Below, piece after piece: positions 1 to 8,300 of a stretch of 18,124 nucleotides of DNA. Within the stretch, counting starts at the first letter, position 1, and the number at the start of each line of letters is the position of its first letter. Location of the stretch: NCBI GenBank assembly GCA_007571115.1, contig RKSA01000181.1, positions 1-18,124 of the forward strand, written 5' to 3'. Both the position numbers and the translations under genes were made by a program. The notes beneath the pieces are model-generated. The model was not told the DNA's origin. It worked only from the letters and a program-made list of their open reading frames with translations, and made no database searches. Source of the stretch: Gammaproteobacteria bacterium (GTDB lineage Bacteria > Pseudomonadota > Gammaproteobacteria > Pseudomonadales > Pseudohongiellaceae).

Positions 1-8
1 GCCACGCG

Positions 9-34
9 ATGGACTTGAGGAATGGACTTGAGAA
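9..34 (+). repeat. 13-base tandem duplication
   Basis: ATGGACTTGAG occurs at 9-19 and again at 22-32. The full 13-base units (9-21 and 22-34) match at 12 of 13 positions. Each copy contains ACTTGA, so the stop codon is duplicated in two different frames. This looks like a recent slippage duplication around the end of the upstream gene. Confidence 0.8.
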
Positions 35-57
35 ACAGCCTGCCGACAAATTACCAT
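28..57 (+). promoter_or_regulatory. Possible promoter for yajC-secDF
   Basis: TTGAGA at 28-33 matches 5 of 6 positions of a sigma-70 -35 box. TACCAT at 52-57 matches 4 of 6 positions of a -10 box, with an 18-base spacer. The -35-like box lies in the second copy of the tandem duplication. In relatives yajC is often co-transcribed with an upstream gene, so this promoter is only a possibility. Confidence 0.22.
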
Positions 58-94
58 TCGGCTTTCGTCAAGACCACGACCACGAGGACGCCCG

Positions 95-421
95 ATGAAT
101 TCGCTATTTGCTGTCGCCCACGCCCAGTCCGCCGGGCAATCGCCTTCGCTGACCTTCAACCTGATCCTGTTCGGCGGCATGATCCTGCTGTTCTGGCTGC
201 TGCTGATCCGGCCGCAGTCGAAACGCGCCAAGGAGCATCGCGAGCTCGTCGCGAGCATTTCCAAGGGCGACGAGGTGATGACTTCGGGAGGCCTGCTTGG
301 CAAGGTCAGCCGGGTCAGCGACGACTACATGGTCATCCAGGTCGCCAACGGCGTCGAGATCAAGCTGCAAAGGACCGCTGTGGCAGCGGTGCTGCCGAAA
401 GGCACCCTGGAAAAGATATGA
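95..421 (+). CDS. yajC: Sec translocon accessory protein YajC
   Basis: A 108-residue single-span inner-membrane protein of the YajC family, which associates with SecDF and the SecYEG translocon and supports protein export. Residues 20-40 form one hydrophobic segment (FNLILFGGMILLFWLLLI) followed directly by the typical IRPQSKRAKEH basic stretch. The cytoplasmic part then carries the family pattern KGDEVMTSGGLLGKV and a VxxANGVEIKLQ strand near the end. The length is normal for the family. The start at 95 is supported by GAGGA six bases upstream and by the hydrophobic N-terminus. It is followed 31 bases later by secD, the usual gene order. Identification is firm. Confidence 0.97.
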   Translation: MNSLFAVAHAQSAGQSPSLTFNLILFGGMILLFWLLLIRPQSKRAKEHRELVASISKGDEVMTSGGLLGKVSRVSDDYMVIQVANGVEIKLQRTAVAAVLPKGTLEKI

Positions 422-452
422 TGGGCGCCGACACCGCCGGAGCGTCAGCATC

Positions 453-2357
453 ATGCTGAACCGGTATCCCGCCTGGAAGAACCTGCTCGTGCTGCTCGCG
501 GTAGTGCTTGGCATCGTCTACGCGGTGCCCAATCTGTACCCCGACGACGAGGCCTTGCAGGTCAGTCATGAAAGCCGCGAACTCGCCGAGGCCGATTTCG
601 CCGCGATCAATGCGGCACTGGCAGAGGCCGGGCTCGAAACGTTCGGTTCCGAACCCGGCCCGAATGGCATCCTGCTGCGCTTCGAGTCGGTCGAGCAGCA
701 GTTGCGCGCCAAGACCGTGATCGAGGAGGCCTTGCCCGGCGATTTCATCGTCGCGCTCAACCTCGCGCCGACCACGCCGCCGTGGATGCAGGCGATCGGC
801 GCCGGCAAGATGAATCTCGGCCTCGACCTGCAAGGCGGCGTGCATTTCCTCATGGAAGTCGACATGGAAGCCGCCGTGCTGAGCCGGATGGAAGACAATT
901 TCGGCAATGTGCGGAGCATCCTGCGCGAATTGCGCATTCGCACCCGGGGGCTCGAACTCATTGACTCCTCGCACATCGAGGTTCGCTTCGCCAATGCCGA
1001 TGACCGCTCCCGGGCGCGTTCCGAACTGCTCGACAACTTCCCCGAATTGCAGTTCCAGAACCGCGAATCCGGCGAGCTGTTCCTCCTCGACCTGCGCATG
1101 ACTTCCGACACGATGCTGCAGATCCAGCGCGACACCCTGCAAGCCAATCGCACCACCTTGCTGAACCGCGTCGACGCGCTTGGCGTCGCCGAGCCGACGG
1201 TGCAGCAGCAGGGCGCGAACCGCATCGTCGTCGAGCTTCCCGGAGTGCAGGATCCGGCCCAGGCGATCCGCATCCTGCAACGCATCGCGACCCTCGAGTT
1301 CCACCTCGAAGCCGCGCCCGGAGCGCCCCGCTCGAGCTACCAGACCTACGAATACTCGGTTCCCGAAGGCGTGTTCACGGTCAATGTCGACAACGACGTG
1401 ATCCTGCAAGGCGACCGCATCAGCAATGTGCGGCCAACCCTCGACCAGAACGGCCTGCCCCAGGTCGAGATCAGCCTCGACGCCCAGGGAGGCAGCCAGA
1501 TCAATCGCGTCACCCGGGACAACGTCGGCCGCATGATGGACATCCTGCTCATCGAGACGCGTTCGCGAACCAATCTGGTGATCGACGAAAACGGCGAGGA
1601 GGTCGAGGAAGTCGAATTCTACGAGGACCGCCGCCTCATCAGCCATGCCCGCATCAATTCGCCCCTCGGCAGGCAGTTCGTCATCACCGGGCTGAGCCAG
1701 CGCGAGGCGATGGACCTATCGCTGCTCATCAGTTCGGGCTCCCTCGCAGCGCCGATGACGATCGTCGAGCAGTCGGTGATCGGCCCCACCATGGGCCGGG
1801 AAAACCTCGAGCAGGGAATTCGCGGAGTGCAGGTCGCCGCAGCTCTCGTGGTGCTGTTCATGCTGTTCTACTACCGGCTGTTCGGCCTCGCCGCCAATCT
1901 CGCGCTCATCATGAACATCGTGCTCATTTTCGCCGTGCTTTCCTCGGTGCTGCCGGCGACCCTGACCTTGCCCGGAATCGTCGGCATCGTGCTCACCGTC
2001 GGCATGGCGGTCGACGCGAACGTGCTCATCTTCACGCGGATCAAGGAGGAATTGCGCAACGGCCTGCCGCCGCAGCAGGCGATCAGCGCCGGCTATGACC
2101 GCGCTTTCACGACGATCCTCGACGCCAACCTGACGACCTTCCTCGTCGCCGTGGTGCTGTTCACCATCGGCACCGGTCCGGTGAAGGGCTTTTCGGTGAC
2201 CTTGATGATCGGCATCATCACTTCGATGTTCACCGCCATCGTGGGCACGAGAGCCCTCGTCAACCTGATCTATGGCAGCCGCCGCGACCTGCGCTCGCTA
2301 TCGATCGGCGCCGTCCCGCTCAAGCTCGCCGCCGGCAAGACCGGCAGCAAGAGCTAG
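453..2357 (+). CDS. secD: Protein translocase subunit SecD
   Basis: A 634-residue inner-membrane subunit of SecDF, which uses the proton gradient to pull proteins through on the periplasmic side of the Sec channel. It has a first membrane helix at residues 9-28, then the conserved GLDLQGGVHFLMEVD motif (from residue 123), a long periplasmic P1 region, the SGSLAAPMTIVEQSVIGPTMG motif, and five more membrane helices from about 455 to 610. GMAVDANVLIF contains Asp521, which matches the position of the proton-pathway aspartate known in SecD (Asp519 in E. coli, from memory). I chose ATG 453 rather than the longer open frame from 297. The protein then begins MLNRYPAWKN as gammaproteobacterial SecD does, GGAG lies ten bases upstream, and the extension would overlap yajC in another frame. 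Confidence 0.97.
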   Translation: MLNRYPAWKNLLVLLAVVLGIVYAVPNLYPDDEALQVSHESRELAEADFAAINAALAEAGLETFGSEPGPNGILLRFESVEQQLRAKTVIEEALPGDFIVALNLAPTTPPWMQAIGAGKMNLGLDLQGGVHFLMEVDMEAAVLSRMEDNFGNVRSILRELRIRTRGLELIDSSHIEVRFANADDRSRARSELLDNFPELQFQNRESGELFLLDLRMTSDTMLQIQRDTLQANRTTLLNRVDALGVAEPTVQQQGANRIVVELPGVQDPAQAIRILQRIATLEFHLEAAPGAPRSSYQTYEYSVPEGVFTVNVDNDVILQGDRISNVRPTLDQNGLPQVEISLDAQGGSQINRVTRDNVGRMMDILLIETRSRTNLVIDENGEEVEEVEFYEDRRLISHARINSPLGRQFVITGLSQREAMDLSLLISSGSLAAPMTIVEQSVIGPTMGRENLEQGIRGVQVAAALVVLFMLFYYRLFGLAANLALIMNIVLIFAVLSSVLPATLTLPGIVGIVLTVGMAVDANVLIFTRIKEELRNGLPPQQAISAGYDRAFTTILDANLTTFLVAVVLFTIGTGPVKGFSVTLMIGIITSMFTAIVGTRALVNLIYGSRRDLRSLSIGAVPLKLAAGKTGSKS

Positions 2358-2372
2358 CCGCCGGGCACGATC

Positions 2373-3326
2373 ATGAGCAAGCAACAGATCAAGATCGATT
2401 TCATGGGCGCTCGCCGCATCGCGGCGATGCTGTCGATCATCGTGGTGCTCGTCTCGCTCGCTTCGCTGGCGCTGCGCGGGATCGAGTTCGGCCCCGATTT
2501 CACCAGCGGCACTTCGGTGCGGCTGAGTTTCTCCGAAAGCGTGCCTCTCGATGTGATCGGCGCGAGTCTCGAACAGGCAGGTTATGAGGACGCGGTGGTC
2601 GTCAACTTCGGCTCCGACCGCGACATCCGCGTGCTGCTGCCTCTCGACCCCAGCGTCGAGGCAGTCAGCGAGGCCGAACAGGCGGCCCTGACCGGCGCGG
2701 CGATCGCCGACTTGCTGCAAGTGGTGGGCAATGCCGAAGTCAGCCTGCTCGGCTCGGACTACGTCAGCGCCAAGGTCGGCGAGGAACTCGCCGAGCAAGG
2801 CGGACTCGGCCTGCTCGTCGCGCTCGGAATCACCATGCTCTACATCGCGATGCGCTTCCAGTTCAAGTTCTCGGTCGGCGCCGTGGTGGCGCTCGCCCAC
2901 GACCTCATCATCACCCTGGGGATTTTTTCCCTGAGCGGAATCGAGTTCAATCTCAATACCCTGGCAGCGATGCTCGCGATCATCGGCTACTCGCTCAACG
3001 ACACCATCGTCGTTTCCGACCGGATCAGGGAGAACTTTCGCGCCCTGCGCAAGACGAGCCCGGTCGATACCGTCAACATCTCGCTCAACCAGACCCTCGG
3101 GCGAACCCTGATCACCTCGTTCACGACCTTGCTCGTGCTGTTCTCGATCCTGCTGATCGGCGGCGAATCGACCCAGGGGTTCGCCATCGCCCTGATTATC
3201 GGAGTGATCGTTGGCACCTACTCGTCGATTTACGTCGCATCGAACGTGATCATCTTCATGAACGTCACCCGGGAAGACCTGCTCGTGCCCGTCAAGGAAG
3301 GCGCCGAGGAAGATGGCACGCCTTGA
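2373..3326 (+). CDS. secF: Protein translocase subunit SecF
   Basis: A 317-residue six-helix inner-membrane partner of SecD. The first helix is at about residues 16-35 and is followed by the motif GIEFGPDFTSGTSV. The membrane core contains SLNDTIVVSDRIRENFR from residue 207 and TLGRTLITSFTTLL, in which Arg244 fits the conserved arginine implicated with the SecD aspartate in proton coupling. SSIYVAS lies in the last helix. Length and motifs are standard. It starts 15 bases after secD with only a weak ribosome binding site, so its translation is probably helped by secD. Its last 14 bases overlap the start of the next gene. Confidence 0.97.
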   Translation: MSKQQIKIDFMGARRIAAMLSIIVVLVSLASLALRGIEFGPDFTSGTSVRLSFSESVPLDVIGASLEQAGYEDAVVVNFGSDRDIRVLLPLDPSVEAVSEAEQAALTGAAIADLLQVVGNAEVSLLGSDYVSAKVGEELAEQGGLGLLVALGITMLYIAMRFQFKFSVGAVVALAHDLIITLGIFSLSGIEFNLNTLAAMLAIIGYSLNDTIVVSDRIRENFRALRKTSPVDTVNISLNQTLGRTLITSFTTLLVLFSILLIGGESTQGFAIALIIGVIVGTYSSIYVASNVIIFMNVTREDLLVPVKEGAEEDGTP

Positions 3327-5220
3327 CCGGTTGCTGCTGCTCGTCTTGCTGCTTTGGCCGCTCGTCGCCAAGGCGCAGCCGGGCGAGCCGTTTCCCCGTC
3401 CGCCGGAAATCGAGCCGGCGGTCAATTTCTGGATCAAGGTCTACACCGAGATCGATACCAGCGAGGGTTTCCTGCACGATGCCCGGGACCTTTCCATCAT
3501 CTATGAAACCGTCGCCTACGACAGTGACGCCATCGACGCTTCCCGCGATCGCATCATTGCCGACCTGCGCGCCCTCGCCGATGGCCCGCGCACGGACTTG
3601 AGCGAAAGCCGGCAACGCATCCTCGCGCTGTTCGCCGAAGGCGTTGCCGACGAGGTCTTGCGCAAGGCGGCTTCCCGGGTGCGTTTCCAGCTCGGCCAGC
3701 ACGACCGTTTTCTCGCCGGCCTGCGCCGCTCCGGCGCGTATCGCGAGCACATCCGCGAGGTGATCGGGCAAAAGGGCCTTCCCCAGGAGCTCGGCATCCT
3801 TCCCCATGTCGAGTCCTCGTTCAATCCGGGGGCGGTTTCGAGCGCCTCGGCATCGGGGATGTGGCAGTTCGGCCGCGCCACCGGGCAGCGTTTCATGCGC
3901 ATCGACCATATCGTCGACGAACGCATGGATCCGTACACCGCAACCTATGCGGCGATGAGCCTGCTCGAGTACAACCATAGCGTGCTCGGCACTTGGCCGC
4001 TGGCGCTGACCGCATACAACCACGGCGCGGGAGGAATGAGGAGGGCGGTTCGCGAGACCGGAACCACCGACATCGAATACCTCATCGCCAATTATCGCGG
4101 CAGGCTGTTCGGTTTCGCCTCGCGCAACTTCTATCCCCAGTTCCTTGCGGTATTGCAGATCGAGAACGAACTCGAACGGTATTTCGGCGAGGTCGCCATG
4201 GACGCGGCGCCCGACTTTCGCGAATTGCGCGTCGATGGATTTGTCGATGCTGCCGCGCTCGCCCGCTCGCTGGGAATCGACCTGCAGCAGTTGCGCGCCG
4301 ACAATCCGGCCCTGCGCTCGGCGGTATGGGAAGGCGGCAAGCGCATCCCCGCAGGGTATCCGCTCAAGGTCCGCGCCAGCGATGTTGCCGCTGGAGACCT
4401 GCTGGCGCTCGTTCCCGACGAGGCGAAGTTCGCGATCCAGACTCCCGACGTCGCCTACGTCGTCGAACGCGGCGACAGCCTGTCGCGCGTCGCCGAGCGC
4501 TTCGACACGACGGTATCGAGGCTGGTGGCCTTGAACCAGTTGCCCAACCGTCATCGGATCATCATCGGCCAGCGCCTGTTGCTTCCCCAGGATGGGCAGA
4601 TGATCGCTGCGGCTGCGTTGGCGCCGCCCGAACTCGCGCAAACAGCGCCGGTATTGCCTCCCGCTGCGGTGCTGCCCGACGATCAGGCCCTCGACACGCC
4701 GGTCACCAGCGAGGAAGAGCAGGCCGAGGCGATCGACCCTGCGGCCGATGCCGCCCAAAGCGAGCGCAGGCTCAGCGAACAGCTTGCGGCCGATCCTTCG
4801 GACTATGGCGTCGCGAGCAACGGCAGCATCGAGGTGCAAGCTTCCGAGACTCTTGGCCATTACGCCGAATGGCTCGGCTTGCAGGCCTGGGATCTGCGCC
4901 GCCTGAACAACATGGCGTTTCGTGACCCGGTCATCATCGGCGAACGGCTGCGGCTCGACTTCTCCCGGGTCGGCGTCGGCGAATTCGAGCGCGCCCGCCG
5001 CGAATTCCATTCGCGCCTGCAACGCGAATTCTTCGGCAATTTCCGCATCGACAGCGTGATCAGCCATCAGGTCGCGCGCAACGAAAACATCAGTTCCCTC
5101 GCCGGCGAGCGATATTCGACGCCGATCTGGCTGCTGCGGCAATACAATCCGGGCCTCGAGCTGAATCGGCTGCAAATCGGCCAGGAAATCATCTTTCCGC
5201 GCTTGCAGCCTGTGCAATGA
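3313..5220 (+). CDS. mltD: MltD-like LysM lytic murein transglycosylase
   Basis: A 635-residue periplasmic enzyme predicted to cleave the MurNAc-GlcNAc bond of peptidoglycan with formation of 1,6-anhydroMurNAc. Residues 1-22 form a signal peptide ending AKA|Q. There is no lipobox cysteine, unlike E. coli MltD, which is a lipoprotein. The SLT domain spans about 140-300. It includes the catalytic glutamate Glu167 in HVESSFNPGAVS, then ASGMWQF and LTAYNHGAGG. Three LysM-like peptidoglycan-binding repeats follow near 382-425 (YVVERGDSLSRVAERFDT), 506-550 (more diverged) and 580-632. The linker at about 430-500 is rich in Ala, Pro and Glu. The start at 3313 lies inside the end of secF, with AAGGAAGG at 3294-3301 and GAGGA at 3306-3310 as possible ribosome binding sites, so it probably belongs to the sec transcript. 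Confidence 0.93.
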   Translation: MARLDRLLLLVLLLWPLVAKAQPGEPFPRPPEIEPAVNFWIKVYTEIDTSEGFLHDARDLSIIYETVAYDSDAIDASRDRIIADLRALADGPRTDLSESRQRILALFAEGVADEVLRKAASRVRFQLGQHDRFLAGLRRSGAYREHIREVIGQKGLPQELGILPHVESSFNPGAVSSASASGMWQFGRATGQRFMRIDHIVDERMDPYTATYAAMSLLEYNHSVLGTWPLALTAYNHGAGGMRRAVRETGTTDIEYLIANYRGRLFGFASRNFYPQFLAVLQIENELERYFGEVAMDAAPDFRELRVDGFVDAAALARSLGIDLQQLRADNPALRSAVWEGGKRIPAGYPLKVRASDVAAGDLLALVPDEAKFAIQTPDVAYVVERGDSLSRVAERFDTTVSRLVALNQLPNRHRIIIGQRLLLPQDGQMIAAAALAPPELAQTAPVLPPAAVLPDDQALDTPVTSEEEQAEAIDPAADAAQSERRLSEQLAADPSDYGVASNGSIEVQASETLGHYAEWLGLQAWDLRRLNNMAFRDPVIIGERLRLDFSRVGVGEFERARREFHSRLQREFFGNFRIDSVISHQVARNENISSLAGERYSTPIWLLRQYNPGLELNRLQIGQEIIFPRLQPVQ

Positions 5221-5246
5221 GCAGCCCGCAGCCTGGGATATAGCCC

Positions 5247-5276
5247 TTGCAATCACCTTCGCGAAGGTGGGATATT
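5247..5276 (+). promoter_or_regulatory. Candidate promoter for the DUF4175-VWA-MoxR operon
   Basis: TTGCAA at 5247-5252 (4 of 6 to the -35 consensus) and GATATT at 5271-5276 (4 of 6 to the -10 consensus) are separated by 18 bases. The boxes are weak, but they sit in the only real gap before eight closely packed genes. The spacer is almost filled by the 16-base palindrome, which is where a repressor or a MerR-like activator would bind. Confidence 0.3.
5254..5269. promoter_or_regulatory. Perfect 16-base palindrome, possible operator
   Basis: CACCTTCGCGAAGGTG equals its own reverse complement over all 16 bases. As RNA it could form a six-pair stem with a CGCG loop, but no T-run follows, so an intrinsic terminator is unlikely. 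Its place between promoter-like boxes favours a dimeric regulator binding site. That reading is inference from position and symmetry. Confidence 0.45.
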
Positions 5277-5347
5277 TGGGCCTGACCGAAACCGGCGGCG
5301 CCAGGCCTGAAAATCCTGCCAGCGCCGCTGCCAAGCGCAGGACTTTC

Positions 5348-8300
5348 ATGAAGCATCCCACCGTTGCCAGCTTGCACGCCACGCTCGACGCGTTTCGCCG
5401 CCGCCGCCGCGCATTCCTGCTGCTGCGCCAGCTCAGCGTGTTCTGCGCGGTCGCTGCGCTGCTCGTTTTCGGCTTCACCTTGCTCTTCGACCGCCTGCAA
5501 CCTTCTCCCGGGCTCGCCGTGCTGCTCTGGATCGCCTTGCTCGCCTTGCTCGGGCTGCTTGGCTGGCACCTATGCGGCGAGTTGCGCCAGCGCCATGCCA
5601 GCTTCAGGAAGCTCGCGCATCACGTCGAGGACCATTTGCCCGATCTCGAACAGCGGCTGCTGACCTGCCTCGAGTTCAGCGAAGACGAGCTGCGTTTCGG
5701 TCGCCGCGGCGTGTCGCAGCAGTTCATCGCCAAACTGTGGAACGATGCCGGGCAGCAGATGCGGCATCAGCAGCGCGAGCTTAGGGCGATCACTCCGACG
5801 CGCCGTTCCTGGTGGAGTCTTGCCGCTGCATCGGCCACGGTGTTCGCGGTGGCGGGGCTGTTGCTCAGTTCGGCGTCCTTGCAGGACTCGCTGACTCGAA
5901 TGATCTGGCCATTCGGCGCCGCCGGCTTTGTCGCCGGTGCTGCATTGCCGCCCGAGGTCGAATTGCTCGTCGAGCCGGGAGATGTCGAATTGCAGCGCGG
6001 CGACGGCCTCACCGTGACGGCGCGGGTGACCGGAGCGGCGCCGCAGGCGCTGACCTTGCGCTTGCAGGACGACAAGGTCAACTGGCGCGATGTGCCCATG
6101 GGCGACGATCGCCGCGGCAGCGACAGCGTCTCGTTCAGCCACTACATCCCGGAAGTGCATGAGGACACCCTCTATTACGCCACTTTCCACCTCGCTCCCG
6201 GGTTCCTGTCGAGCGACGACGGCACGCGCAGTTCCAGGCAGTATCGCATCAGCGTCTTCGACCTGCCGCGAGTCGAGCAGATCGACGTGGCATTCGACTA
6301 CCCCGACTACACCGGAATCGACGACCAGCTCGAAGAGGATGGCGGCGACCTGATCGCCCCCGTTGGCACCGCAGTCGAGATCAGCGTGACTTTCAACAAG
6401 GCCATCGCCGCAGCACACCTCGAATTCGAGCCGCTTGGCGAAGCCGAGGCTGTCACCGAACTGCCCCTGAGCCTCGACGGCAAGGTCGGCAGCGCGACCT
6501 TCACGATCAGCGAGGATTCGCTGTATCGAGTCCGTGCCAGCGACCATGCCGGCCTGGCAAACCCCGATCCCCTCGATTACCACGTCAGGACCATCGCCGA
6601 CCAGCCCCCCGAGCTGGTGTTGCGCCGCCCAGGGCGCGACCAGGACGTCATGCCTCTCGAGGAAGTCCTGCTCGAGATCGACGCCAGCGACGACTACGGC
6701 CTGACCCGGTTCGATCTCCATTACAGCGTGGTCGGCGCCGACGAAGCCGTGGTCGATTTCCTTCCCGGGCAGCAAGTGCGCAACGTCTCCGGCGAGCAGT
6801 TGCTCTATCTCGAAGAGCTCGGCGTCGAGCCCGGAGATTTCGTCAGCTACTACCTGAGCCTCGCCGACAACAACGGACTCGACGGCCCAAGCGAGGTCAC
6901 GTCGGACATCTACTTCCTGCAAGTCGTTGCCACCGACCGGGAGTTTCGCCGTAGCCAGGGCGGCGGCGCAGGCGCCGGCCAGGGCCGGGACAGCAGCGCC
7001 CTGGTGACGATGCAGAAGGACATCATCGCCGCAACGTGGAAATTGCAGAACCGGCAAGGCCAGGTGAGCGCGGAAGATTTTGCCGCCGATGCCGGGATCA
7101 TCGCCGAATCCCAGCAGGAAGCGATCGGCAGGGTGCGCATGTCGATCGGCCGGCTCTCCGAGCGGCTCAATCTATCCGATGATTCCTACGACCAGGCGGT
7201 GCGCAACCTCGGCCTGGCGATCGAGCAGATGAACGAGGCCGCCGCCGAACTCGGCCTGTTGCAGGTCAGCAGCGCCTTGCAGCCCGAACAGGCGGCCTTG
7301 CAATATCTGCTCAAGGCCGAGGCCAACATCAATCGCACCGCGATCACCATGCAGCGCGGCGCTGCTGCCGGCGGCAGCACCCAGCAGGAACGCGAGGGCC
7401 TGCGCGAGCTCTTCGAAATGGAGCTGGGGCAGCTCGAGAACCGCTACGAGAATCCGAATCGCCGCAACCAAAGTGCGCGGCAGCAGGAGCAGGCAAACAA
7501 GCTCGAGGAACTCGCCAGGCGCCAGCAGGGCCTGACTCGCGCCCAGCGCAATTTGGCGCGCCGCTCGAACGAGTTGACCGAAGAGCAGCGGCGCCGTGAA
7601 CTCGAACGATTGATGCGGCAGCAGCAACGCCTGAGCGAGGAAGCCGGACAGCTCGCGCAACGCATCTCCGAGGAGCAGCGAACTTCGAGCTCCCGGCAGC
7701 GCCGCGATGCGCAGAACGCCAGCGGCAGCGAACGCGCCTTGCAGCAGGCGGTGCAGCAAATGCAGCAGGCCGCCGCGAGCGATTCGCCGTCCCTCGCCGC
7801 AGCGCGCAGCCAGAAAGCGCTCGACAACCTGCGTCGGCAGCAACGCCAGCTCGGCGAGCAGCAGCATCGCTCGGTCAACGAGTTGGCGCGCAATCTGCGC
7901 CAGCGTGGCGAGCGGTTGCTCGAGCAGCAACGCCAATTGCGCGAGGCGCTGGATGCGGCGAGCCGCGAACTCGGGCTCGGCCAGACGACGCAGGCACTGC
8001 GCGACGAACAGGCTCTCGGGCAATTGCTTGAAGCGCAGCAAGGCCGGCAACAGCAGCTCGACGATATCGAGGCGCTGTTGCGCGCGCTGATCGTTCGCGG
8101 CAGCAACGGCGAACAGCGCTTGCTGTCCCAGGCCCAGCGAGCGAGTCGCGAACTGCGGCCGATTCGCGAGGAAATGCGCGCCAGCGATCGGGTGCTGCGT
8201 GACGGCATGGTCAATCTCGCCGCCGACATCGAACAGTCCCTCGAAGAGCAGATCGGTGAACTGGCGCAGGATCTGGCCCAGCTCGCGCCGGGGCGCCCGG

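Larger units (their letters stand above)
1..94 (+). other. Leader upstream of yajC, no supported gene
   Basis: This stretch carries no gene I can support. In many gammaproteobacteria the gene before yajC is tgt, and the first 18 or 31 bases could be the last codons of an upstream gene, since two frames end in ACT-TGA at 16-18 and 29-31. Too little remains to identify it. The rest is a probable untranslated leader holding a 13-base tandem duplication, promoter-like boxes and the yajC ribosome binding site GAGGA at 84-88. Confidence 0.5.
5221..5347. other. Intergenic control region between mltD and the MoxR/VWA cluster
   Basis: This 127-base gap is the largest non-coding stretch between genes here and the most likely start point of the downstream operon. 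It contains a perfect 16-base palindrome, promoter-like boxes around it, an 8-base direct repeat TGGGATAT (5234-5241 and 5268-5275), and the octamer palindrome CAGGCCTG at 5302-5309. AGGA at 5339-5342 is a fair ribosome binding site five bases before the ATG at 5348. No T-run terminator is visible for the sec-mltD transcript. Confidence 0.6.

Noticed and set aside
1..31. C-terminal end of tgt upstream of yajC
   Set aside because: The gene order makes it likely, but only 5 to 9 codons are present and two frames end plausibly, so it cannot be supported from sequence.
297..452. 52-residue N-terminal extension of SecD
   Set aside because: It overlaps yajC in another frame, is Arg/Ser-rich and non-conserved in appearance, and the start at 453 gives the standard SecD N-terminus.
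5254..5277. Intrinsic terminator after mltD
   Set aside because: The hairpin-capable palindrome is not followed by a T-run (GATATTTGGG instead) and has at most six stem pairs around a CGCG loop.
3292..5478. 728-residue open frame on the - strand opposite mltD
   Set aside because: It mirrors a motif-rich + strand transglycosylase. Its translation has no recognisable domain and is biased to Asp, Ala, Arg and Gly, as expected from antisense of GC-rich coding DNA.
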